Positions 6,567-13,389 of a stretch of DNA of 16,282 nt are shown here, piece after piece. Each line of letters opens with the position of its first letter. Position 1 is the first letter of the stretch. The position numbers and the translations under genes are program-made. The notes under the pieces were generated by a model that was not told the DNA's origin, did no database searches, and was given only the letters and a program-made list of their open reading frames with translations. The stretch covers positions 2,405 to 18,686 of the forward strand of contig DORQ01000316.1 in the NCBI GenBank assembly GCA_003514205.1. Reading direction: 5' to 3'. The DNA is from Acidimicrobiaceae bacterium (lineage in GTDB: Bacteria; Actinomycetota; Acidimicrobiia; Acidimicrobiales; Microtrichaceae).

Positions 6567-8417
6567 CTACTTCTTTGTTGTCGCCTTCTTGGTGGAGACC
6601 TTCTTGCAGACGGTCTTTGGCACCTTCTTGGTCACGTAGCGAGTGACATAGCGGCCATTGACCTTGACTCGGGTCTTGGTTCGAACCGACACCGTGGTTT
6701 TCACAGCGGTGTAGCCGCTCTTGCACCTGATTGCACTCGCACCAAGCACCGTCGGGTTCGGCGTCACTTGGTAGGTCACCGTGAAGCTCGTGCACAGGGG
6801 GCCGGTGCTCACTGATGGCACTGGCACCTTGCCATTGGTGATCGCCTTCGGTTCTGGCTTCTTCGGGAACAGCGAGGTGATCTGTTCCAGCGCAGCTGGT
6901 GAGGTGAACCCCCCAATGATGTCGCTTGTCAGAAGCTTGACCCGACCGTCGATGTACTTGTCGAGGGTGATGGTGCCAGCGGCGAGTGCCGCATCGAGTT
7001 CAGGAAGCGTCATTGGCTTGGCCGTTGTCGTGGTGGTCTGGCCGGGAGCGGGAACCGTGGTCGGTGGGTTCAGCGCTGCAAGGATGCCAGTTAGGCCGGA
7101 GGAGGGAAGCCAGGTGTTCCAATCGGCTACCTCAACCAACGACTGCGGTTGGTTGCCCCGTTGGCCAACAAACTCGATCATGTATGGCGGTTGCGGGTCG
7201 GCAGCAGTTGGCGCGGCCTTGGTGACCTTCACATTGCCAGCGCCCACACTTGGCAGCTTCTCAAGGGCCAGCTGGATGGTGGCCGGTGCTGGAGCTCGGT
7301 AGACCGAGAAGAACTTCTGGAAGAAGTCGAGCTGGCCAGAGTCAGGCAGGATTGGGGTGGGCACCTCGCCGAAGAGACCTGCCAAGGATGACAGTGAAAT
7401 CCACTCGGTCGTATCGCTGCCGACCTTGAGCTTGATGCCGATTGGGTGTGCATTCAGTCCACCTTGGGGAACCGTGGTGGGCAGCGGAAGTGTCTGGACT
7501 GAGTTGACTCCGGCCTCGGGCTCAGTGAACTTCTCCTGGCCGCACACTTCGTAGTTCACGTTGTAGTCGCCGCTGGGAGGGGGAGCGAGGAAGAATGCTG
7601 CTCCGCCACCAATAGCGCTGTAGCCGCCGTTGGGAGCCTGGCTCTCAAGCCGGAGCGAACCCGGAATGATTGGGTTTCCGTTGTCGGGCTGGACTCGATC
7701 AGTACCCACAAGTGGAACTCCGCCCACTGTGTAGGACCAGACCGGGACAGTGATTCCCGCAGAGACAATGGGAGCACCAGGCACCTGGACCCTGGTATTT
7801 CCAATCACGTCGTTGCTGGTGCAGTCGACGGTGAGAACGCCGATGCTGATCGGGCCCACTGCCTTGTTGATGTTGATGCTGAACGATGCCGCGCCCAGCT
7901 TGTAGTCCACGCGGCCAGCCTTGGTGGGGGTGAGTTTGCCGGCGATCGACTGCTTCACCTGGACTGGGGCGCTCCTGAGGTTCACGGTCTGGCTTGCGAA
8001 GCCAGCGGAGATGCTCTCGTTGATTGCGCCGCTCGCCTCAAGACTGAACTTGGCGTCGGTGACCGGAATCTCTTCAAGCTTCAGGGTGTCCAGAGCGGCT
8101 TTGATCAGACTGTCGGGAAGGTTGATGTCGAGGCCAACGGAAACGTCGAACGGGCCGCTGCCAGGAGTAACTTTCGCGGGTGCCGAGAGGTTGACGCCGA
8201 TTCCGAGGGACAGTGCTGCGGATCCACCAGTGAAGGAGGCCAACGCGCCAAGCGTCTTGGCTGAATCGCCCAGGCCGCCTGCGTTGTCGCCCACCCGACC
8301 CACGCAGGTCAGGTTGGCGCTCGCTGCGGAGACAGGGGTGGGTTGCAAGAACCCCAGGCCCACTCCGGTAAGCGCAACTGCGGTAACTGCGCTGACGACT
8401 CGTTGTTTTCGCTTCAT
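6567..8417 (-). CDS. Large secreted protein of unknown function with Lys-rich C-terminus
   Basis: I do not recognise this 616-residue protein. It has a clear Sec signal peptide: KRKQR, a hydrophobic core (about 8-24) and a likely cleavage after PVSAA near residue 32. The first mature domain (about 35-205) is Gly/Ala/Val-rich, predicted beta, and is bracketed by Cys residues (TCVG at its start, VDCTS at its end). A second beta-like region (about 205-440) includes VNYEVCGQE and a Pro/Gly-rich loop. A Thr/Pro linker with a run of five Thr follows, then a region with two further Cys (PLCTSF, IRCKSG) and a tail of about 45 residues very rich in Lys/Arg/Thr/Val containing one Cys. The basic tail could bind anionic wall polymers or DNA. 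No sortase motif or C-terminal membrane helix is visible. GGGGAG 5 nt upstream supports the ATG at 8417. Confidence 0.85.
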   Translation of the reverse strand: MKRKQRVVSAVTAVALTGVGLGFLQPTPVSAASANLTCVGRVGDNAGGLGDSAKTLGALASFTGGSAALSLGIGVNLSAPAKVTPGSGPFDVSVGLDINLPDSLIKAALDTLKLEEIPVTDAKFSLEASGAINESISAGFASQTVNLRSAPVQVKQSIAGKLTPTKAGRVDYKLGAASFSININKAVGPISIGVLTVDCTSNDVIGNTRVQVPGAPIVSAGITVPVWSYTVGGVPLVGTDRVQPDNGNPIIPGSLRLESQAPNGGYSAIGGGAAFFLAPPPSGDYNVNYEVCGQEKFTEPEAGVNSVQTLPLPTTVPQGGLNAHPIGIKLKVGSDTTEWISLSSLAGLFGEVPTPILPDSGQLDFFQKFFSVYRAPAPATIQLALEKLPSVGAGNVKVTKAAPTAADPQPPYMIEFVGQRGNQPQSLVEVADWNTWLPSSGLTGILAALNPPTTVPAPGQTTTTTAKPMTLPELDAALAAGTITLDKYIDGRVKLLTSDIIGGFTSPAALEQITSLFPKKPEPKAITNGKVPVPSVSTGPLCTSFTVTYQVTPNPTVLGASAIRCKSGYTAVKTTVSVRTKTRVKVNGRYVTRYVTKKVPKTVCKKVSTKKATTKK

Positions 8418-8512
8418 GATTACTCCCCGTTGGTCGCGCCGAGCAGCGACGCGTAAGCCACTCTTAGCTTGTAACAGCGTTGCCGCAGCTTTTCCACTAA
8501 GAATTTTCTAAC
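8418..8512 (-). promoter_or_regulatory. Candidate promoter and RBS of the secreted-protein gene
   Basis: On the minus strand, TGGAAA (8496-8491) and TACAAG (8473-8468) are separated by exactly 17 nt, each matching 4 of 6 positions of the sigma-70-type consensus. Transcription would start near 8461, leaving a leader of about 44 nt with a strong Shine-Dalgarno GGGGAG (8428-8423) 5 nt before the ATG. The preceding lnt gene is on the same strand and no terminator is visible between them, so read-through from the heme operon is also possible. Confidence 0.35.
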
Positions 8513-10012
8513 CTACACAGATTCGCTGGCCGGGCCAAGGGGCAGTTCTCCCCCCGGTTTGGCCCTGTGCGCTCTCAGCGCGAATGCGAGCACGAGGAGT
8601 GAGAAGATGAGCACCGGCCACTCACCCCACCACATTGCCAGCGTTGAGCCGGTTCGGAGCTCTACCTCCTCGACCAGCGCGTGCTGCTCGCCGAGGCCGG
8701 TTCGCTGGATGACCTCGCCGTCAGGATTGATGATTGCACTGAAGCCGGTGGGTGCCGCCTGTACCAACCACCGTCCGGACTCCACTGCGCGCAACGAACT
8801 GGAGGCGATCTGTTGGGATTGAACTTGGGTCAGCCAGAAGCTTGAGCCGTTGGTTGGATTCAACATGATCGAAGCGTTCTCATCCATGGCGCTGCGGACA
8901 CGCCGTGGGAAGAACACCTCCCAGCTAATCACGGTTCCGAGCTTGCCGAGCTTCGAGTCGAGCAACGCGGGCCCGGTACCTTCTTTATCGTCGCGTCGAG
9001 GGATCTTGTCAGCGGCAACCTTCTCCATCAGGAAACGAAGCGGAACATATTCGCCAAACGGAACCCGCCGAACTTTGTCGTATCGGCTGAGCTGGTTGCC
9101 GTCTGGGTCAAGCGAAACTGCTGCGTTCCAGAATTGCTTGGGGTCATTCCGATCCTCCACAACTCCAGCGACGAGATTCGTGTTGAGGTCAATCGCGAGT
9201 TGTCTCATTTTCTGCTGTTCGATCGAGCCTTCGAAAAAGCCGTTGATGTTCACAATGTTCTCCGGCAGCACGACAAGGTCGACGCTTCCGTCGATGGAAC
9301 GTGCAGCGTCGAGATGCCGCTGCAGCACCGCTGAATAATCAGTGAGGGCGGACACGGTTCGTTGTTCCCCGCCGCCTTGGATCGCAGCTGCGCGAATTGT
9401 CCTAATGGCGGATCCCTGGGGCGCAAGAACTCCGAACACTGTGAGTGCGGCCAGCCCCGCGACAAGCGCTGCTCCCCAACGGCGGGTCTGTGGTGCCGTG
9501 AGCGCTGCAAGGGCCACTCCGGCTACTGCAACGGCGGTTGACACTCCGAGTGTTCCGAGCACTCTCGCTATCGGCAGTAGCGGACCGCTTCCCTGGGTAA
9601 TGGCGAGCATGGAAAGTGGCACCCCGCCAAATGGTGCATGCCACCGGACCCACTCAGAAAGCGTGAGAGCTGCGGGCAACACGATCCAAGAACTCCGCGT
9701 TGGACACATCATCGACGTCAACCCGATGACGACTGGGAACCAGACCGCGACACCGAAGGGCCAGCCAGCGGGACTAATCGTCACCATCCAGATTGTCGAG
9801 GGGAAGAACCACCCGAATCCGACAGCAGCCCCAATCCAAAAGCGCTGCTTGGTTGACTGGCCTTCAAGAAGCAGGGCCCAACACGCGACTCCAATGATTG
9901 CCAGTGGCCACCAGCCCAGGGGTGGAAGAGCGCCACAGATCAGTAGCCCAGCGCCGAGTGAGCACAGGTATCGATGCCACAGCTTTGAAAGCGGAAGCGT
10001 TGGAAGTGTCAT
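8513..10012 (-). CDS. lnt: Apolipoprotein N-acyltransferase (Lnt), catalytic Cys replaced by Ser
   Basis: The 499-residue protein has the Lnt layout: a hydrophobic N-terminal part with about six to seven membrane helices (roughly 15-200), a nitrilase-fold C-N hydrolase domain (about 205-450), and a final membrane helix (about 463-480). Lnt N-acylates the lipid-modified Cys of lipoproteins on the outer face of the membrane. Matching E. coli Glu267/Lys335/Cys387 gives Glu251 (VLPEN), Lys313 (YDKVRRVPFGEYVP) and Ser363 in VISWEVFFP, where ICYE is expected. Spacing between the three agrees with E. coli, and the codon at 8926-8924 is AGC. The neighbouring Tyr is Trp364, while the following Glu365 and Glu321 of VPFGE are kept. 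The enzyme may be inactive, use Ser, or have another role. The start overlaps the previous stop by 4 nt (ATGA). Confidence 0.9.
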   Translation of the reverse strand: MTLPTLPLSKLWHRYLCSLGAGLLICGALPPLGWWPLAIIGVACWALLLEGQSTKQRFWIGAAVGFGWFFPSTIWMVTISPAGWPFGVAVWFPVVIGLTSMMCPTRSSWIVLPAALTLSEWVRWHAPFGGVPLSMLAITQGSGPLLPIARVLGTLGVSTAVAVAGVALAALTAPQTRRWGAALVAGLAALTVFGVLAPQGSAIRTIRAAAIQGGGEQRTVSALTDYSAVLQRHLDAARSIDGSVDLVVLPENIVNINGFFEGSIEQQKMRQLAIDLNTNLVAGVVEDRNDPKQFWNAAVSLDPDGNQLSRYDKVRRVPFGEYVPLRFLMEKVAADKIPRRDDKEGTGPALLDSKLGKLGTVISWEVFFPRRVRSAMDENASIMLNPTNGSSFWLTQVQSQQIASSSLRAVESGRWLVQAAPTGFSAIINPDGEVIQRTGLGEQHALVEEVELRTGSTLAMWWGEWPVLIFSLLVLAFALRAHRAKPGGELPLGPASESV

Positions 10013-11328
10013 TCTGTGGAAGCCTGTCTTGCAGCCGTTTGGGCCTGTTCAATACAGGCTGGGATTCCGACACCCTGTACCGCCATCCCGCACAGGGACA
10101 CCGTTGGGGCCTCGACTCGAAGATGGTGACGAAGTTCGGTGATGCGGTCAAGGTGCCCAACATCAAATTGAGGGAACGATCGTGGATATCTGCGCACACG
10201 TGCATCAACCGGAGTTGCGCTCAGGCCAGCCATGTCGGCCAGGTCAGCTCGTGCCTGTGCAACCAAGTCCTCGTCAGAGCCACCGAGCGCGTCTGGCGCG
10301 TCGATGTGGCCGATAGAGGCTCGCACGATGAGCTCCTGGCCGAGGTGTGGCCACTTCTGTGACGACCACGAGGCCGCCGTAATTGAGCGGTTGGCGGTCC
10401 GCGGCACCAGGAACCCACTCGACGTTGGATCAGGGGTGGCGGTACCGGGTGGATAGGCCAATCCAATGAACGCCATCGAGGCGTGCCGGATCTGGCCAAG
10501 AAGCGCCGCTGCCAGGGGGGCTGACGCGGCAAGAAGCCGAGCAGATTCCCAGGCTGGAGTAGTGAGAATCACCCGATCCGCCTCGGGCAGTTCTGCGCAC
10601 GGGTGCCCCGTGAGAAGCTCGACACCGCGGGCCTGCAGGGCTTCGATGAGCCGTTCGATGAGCGCGCTCATGCCGCCACGTGGCGCTCCAAATGCTGGCG
10701 ACGGTGTGCCGTTCGCGACCGGAAGGCTCCTGGAGAGGTTCTGACTCCACGCGCCAGGAGTTCGCGCCGCTGCTGCCAAGACGGGAACAGTCGCCCAGAG
10801 ACTCATCGAGTAGAGATTTCCCGCCGCGATTCCGCCAAGCAGGGGAGCAGTAATGCGGTCGGCCACCTCTCGTCCGAAACGTTCGGCCACGAGGGCCCCG
10901 ATACTGCAGTCATGAAGCACTGGATCCACGTCCAGTGTGGGTTCTGCGCAAGCCCGCTCAATTCCTTCCTCGCTCAGAATGTTGGAGGAGCGGAGGGCCT
11001 CGACTCGAGCGGGCACGCCGAGTACGAGACCGTCGGGCATTGGCTGGATGGCGTCATTCGCCCACACGCCAGCATGGTGGGTTGCGGGGGAGCGAAGTTC
11101 TCCGATCCCGAGTTCCTGACAGAGGTCTGAGCCAGCGCTGGTTCTCAGAAGGAAGGCGTCTGCGCCGTCATCAACGATTGAGGCACCCAATGGCGAACTG
11201 GATATCTTTCCGCCAAACCGCTCAGCGGACTCAAAGACGGTGATTGATGCGTCTGAGAGCTTCGAACACTCATGGGCAGCAACGAGTCCACTCAGCCCGC
11301 CACCAACGATGGCGATTCGCCGAGTCAC
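10009..11328 (-). CDS. hemY: Coproporphyrinogen III / protoporphyrinogen oxidase (HemY type)
   Basis: The 439-residue FAD enzyme oxidises a porphyrinogen to the porphyrin in heme synthesis. It opens with the FAD-binding dinucleotide motif IAIVGGGLSGLVAA (5-18), followed by the ribose-binding Glu33 (TVFES) and RFGGKI (37-42). APLLGGIAAGN and APRGGMSALIERL are typical of the HemY/PPOX family, and the C-terminal LCGMAVQGVGIPACIEQ closes the FAD site. In Actinobacteria such proteins generally act on coproporphyrinogen III (also called CgoX), and that is the likelier substrate here, from lineage rather than from residues. The start is GTG, within the 4-nt overlap GTGA with the ferrochelatase gene. 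Some databases use the symbol hemG for it. Confidence 0.93.
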   Translation of the reverse strand: MTRRIAIVGGGLSGLVAAHECSKLSDASITVFESAERFGGKISSSPLGASIVDDGADAFLLRTSAGSDLCQELGIGELRSPATHHAGVWANDAIQPMPDGLVLGVPARVEALRSSNILSEEGIERACAEPTLDVDPVLHDCSIGALVAERFGREVADRITAPLLGGIAAGNLYSMSLWATVPVLAAAARTPGAWSQNLSRSLPVANGTPSPAFGAPRGGMSALIERLIEALQARGVELLTGHPCAELPEADRVILTTPAWESARLLAASAPLAAALLGQIRHASMAFIGLAYPPGTATPDPTSSGFLVPRTANRSITAASWSSQKWPHLGQELIVRASIGHIDAPDALGGSDEDLVAQARADLADMAGLSATPVDARVRRYPRSFPQFDVGHLDRITELRHHLRVEAPTVSLCGMAVQGVGIPACIEQAQTAARQASTE

Positions 11329-12245
11329 GTTGAAGTGCTTTGTGCGCGTTGCTGAACCCGCTCGGCCAGAGCCTCAAACGTTGCCGCGTCCGCGTTGAGC
11401 GTGGCCGTTCTATGGAAGCCCAAGCCGTGTGAATGTGCCCGATCAGCAGCCTCGATGTCGAGGTCGTACAGCACCTCAAGATGATCAGTTGTGAAGCCCT
11501 GAGGAACCACCACCAGCCCGGTGGCCGAGGAGGTCGAGGCAGTTTCATCGATGAGTTCAAGGATGTCGGGCCCACGCCATGGGTCAGGAGTGCGTCCGGC
11601 GCTCTGCCATCCGAGTTCCCAGCTCTTGAGGCCGACCACCGACGCGATTCGGTGTGCCGAACTGGCGAGTTCTTCTGGGTACGGGTCACCGACGAGGACT
11701 CGCTCTGGCAGCGAGTGGGCAGTGAAAACCACTCGAGGATTGGGGCCAGCCGCGCTGAGTGCCTGTCGAAGCGCGGCAGCCTGGAACTGCACCCACGGCT
11801 CGAGATCATGCCATCGATCAATTGGGCAGTATTCGACTCCCGCTTCGAACAGCACTGCATGCGCTCGATCGTGATACTGCCCCACTGATCCCTTGGAGAA
11901 ATGCGGCGCAAGAACGAGTCCGACCACACGCTCGAGTCCGGCGTCACCAAGTGCGGCGGCGGCCTCCTCAATAAAAGGAGCGGCGTGCTTGTGGCCTTGG
12001 ACGACAAGAAACTCGCCTGGCGCGATCGCCTCGAGTGCGTTCCGGACAGCCTCTGCCTGCGCCCTCGTGCGGCTGGTGAGAGGTGAGATACCACCAATGG
12101 CTTCATACCGCGAGACCAGGTCCGCCAACTGCTCAGGCTCGGGTGGGCGGCCTCTCCTGATGTGGGTGTAATAGCTGTCGATCTCGCCGACCGATCCAGG
12201 AGAGCCATATGCCATCACCAGGAGGCCGAATCTAGGGCTGGTCAT
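11325..12245 (-). CDS. hemH: Ferrochelatase (coproporphyrin type likely)
   Basis: The 306-residue protein inserts ferrous iron into a porphyrin. Key family elements are MAYGSP (11-16, with Tyr13 corresponding to the metal-facing Tyr of Bacillus), GGISPLTSRT (51-60), the invariant His177 in FTAHSLP, QSAGRTPDPW (214-223) and Glu257 in TTDHLEVLYD. Length is that of the short soluble bacterial form. Many actinobacterial homologues carry a [2Fe-2S] cluster using several Cys; here only one Cys (EYCPID) is seen, so no cluster is expected. In the coproheme pathway the enzyme would be CpfC and would need ChdC (HemQ), which is not in this window. ATGA overlap with hemE. Confidence 0.95.
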   Translation of the reverse strand: MTSPRFGLLVMAYGSPGSVGEIDSYYTHIRRGRPPEPEQLADLVSRYEAIGGISPLTSRTRAQAEAVRNALEAIAPGEFLVVQGHKHAAPFIEEAAAALGDAGLERVVGLVLAPHFSKGSVGQYHDRAHAVLFEAGVEYCPIDRWHDLEPWVQFQAAALRQALSAAGPNPRVVFTAHSLPERVLVGDPYPEELASSAHRIASVVGLKSWELGWQSAGRTPDPWRGPDILELIDETASTSSATGLVVVPQGFTTDHLEVLYDLDIEAADRAHSHGLGFHRTATLNADAATFEALAERVQQRAQSTST

Positions 12246-13312
12246 GAGGCAGCCGCTGGTTCAGGGTTCTGGAGTGCGTTTGGCACCCGTTGATCGTGAA
12301 CAAAGGCGACGAGTTGTTCAAGGACCCCTGGATCGGTCTCAGGCAACACGCCGTGACCAAGGTTGAAAACATGCCCTGGGTGGCCGGCGTTTCTGCGCAG
12401 GATGTCCTCAGTAGCGGCCTGAGTTGGTCCCCAACCAGCGAGAACGACGGCGGGGTCGAGGTTGCCTTGGAGTGCGCATCGAGACGGGACTCGAGAGCGG
12501 GCCGCGTCGAGCGGCGTGCGCCAGTCAACCCCAACCACGTCGGCTCCGGCCTCCGCCATCAACCCAAGGAGTTCGGAGGTGTTCACGCCGAAGTGAATGA
12601 TCGGAACATTTCGTAGTGCGGGGTCCTGCAAGACCTTCTTCGATGATGGAAGCACGTAGGTGCGGTACTGATCTGGGGAGAGTGCACCTGCCCAGCTGTC
12701 GAAGAGCTGTACCGCCGAAGCGCCGTTGTCGAGCTGACTTCGCAGCGAGGCGATCGCCAGATCCGCGAGGCGGTCCATCAGAGCGAACCACAACGCTGGC
12801 TCAGTAAGCATCATGGTCTTCGTGTTGGTGTAGGTCCGAGAGGGTTTTCCTTCGATCAAGTAGCTGGCCACGGTGAAGGGCGCGCCGGCAAACGCGATCA
12901 GAGGAACGGAGAGTTCCGATACGAGATTCCTCACTGTCTCCAGAACGTATGGAGTGTCTGTCTCGGGTTCCAGAGGCCTGAGTCGAGCAAGGTCCTTGTC
13001 TGTGCGAAACGGAACCTCGACGACAGGTCCGACACCCGGCTTGATGTCGACTCCAAAGCCGATCGCGTGGACTGGGGTCACAATGTCGGAGTACAGGATT
13101 GCTGCATCAACGCCGTATCGGCGCACTGGTTGCAACGTGATCTCCGTTGCTAGGTCAGGCTGGGCGATTGCATTCAGAATGCTCCCGGTGCCGCGGATCG
13201 CCCGGTATTCGGGGAGCGAGCGGCCGGCCTGTCGCATGAACCAGACGGGAATCTGTGTATGAGGCTCGCTGCGGCACGCGGCAAGAAATGGGCTGGACGA
13301 AGGTTCGTTCAC
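12242..13312 (-). CDS. hemE: Uroporphyrinogen decarboxylase
   Basis: The 356-residue protein removes the four acetate carboxyls of uroporphyrinogen III to give coproporphyrinogen III. Signatures are PVWFMRQAGRSLPEYR (22-37), catalytic-type Asp76 in ILYSDIVTP, FAGAPFTVASYLIEG, DSWAGALSP and FNLGHGVLPETDP with its conserved His. Length is normal. The start is GTG at 13312; the N-terminus MNEPSSSPFLAACRSEP fits the family, although no strong Shine-Dalgarno is visible before it. It leads the four-gene run hemE-hemH-hemY-lnt, with each junction a 4-nt overlap, so stoichiometry is likely set by translational coupling. It is divergent from the HelD gene. Confidence 0.97.
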   Translation of the reverse strand: MNEPSSSPFLAACRSEPHTQIPVWFMRQAGRSLPEYRAIRGTGSILNAIAQPDLATEITLQPVRRYGVDAAILYSDIVTPVHAIGFGVDIKPGVGPVVEVPFRTDKDLARLRPLEPETDTPYVLETVRNLVSELSVPLIAFAGAPFTVASYLIEGKPSRTYTNTKTMMLTEPALWFALMDRLADLAIASLRSQLDNGASAVQLFDSWAGALSPDQYRTYVLPSSKKVLQDPALRNVPIIHFGVNTSELLGLMAEAGADVVGVDWRTPLDAARSRVPSRCALQGNLDPAVVLAGWGPTQAATEDILRRNAGHPGHVFNLGHGVLPETDPGVLEQLVAFVHDQRVPNALQNPEPAAAS

Positions 13313-13389
13313 TATCCAAGGCTACCCAGCATCCGCTCTGCCGGTCACGTCGCTACACTTGTAACCCCCCTTCCTGTGATCGTTTGGCG
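13313..13389. promoter_or_regulatory. Divergent intergenic region hemE / helD-like gene
   Basis: These 77 bases must hold promoters for the heme operon and the HelD gene. On the plus strand TACACT (13354-13359) is a good -10 candidate, placing a start of transcription near 13366 and a leader of about 24 nt, but no matching -35 is seen at the right distance. No convincing ribosome binding site precedes either start codon. No clear operator palindrome was found. Confidence 0.4.

Noticed and set aside
8418..8512. Riboswitch or small RNA in the gap before the secreted-protein gene
   Set aside because: The gap is under 100 bases, no strong hairpin or conserved riboswitch core was seen; only a promoter-like pair and RBS.
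9342..10142. Open plus-strand frame of about 266 codons
   Set aside because: Antisense to lnt and the end of hemY, rich in Pro/Arg/Ala and without motifs.
11270..12208. Open minus-strand frame of about 312 codons
   Set aside because: Lies in a different frame of the ferrochelatase gene; Ser/Arg-rich and without homology, whereas the ferrochelatase frame has all catalytic residues.
13255..13389. Longer N-terminus for the HelD protein
   Set aside because: Would extend into the divergent hemE coding region, and the family N-terminus matches the ATG at 13390.
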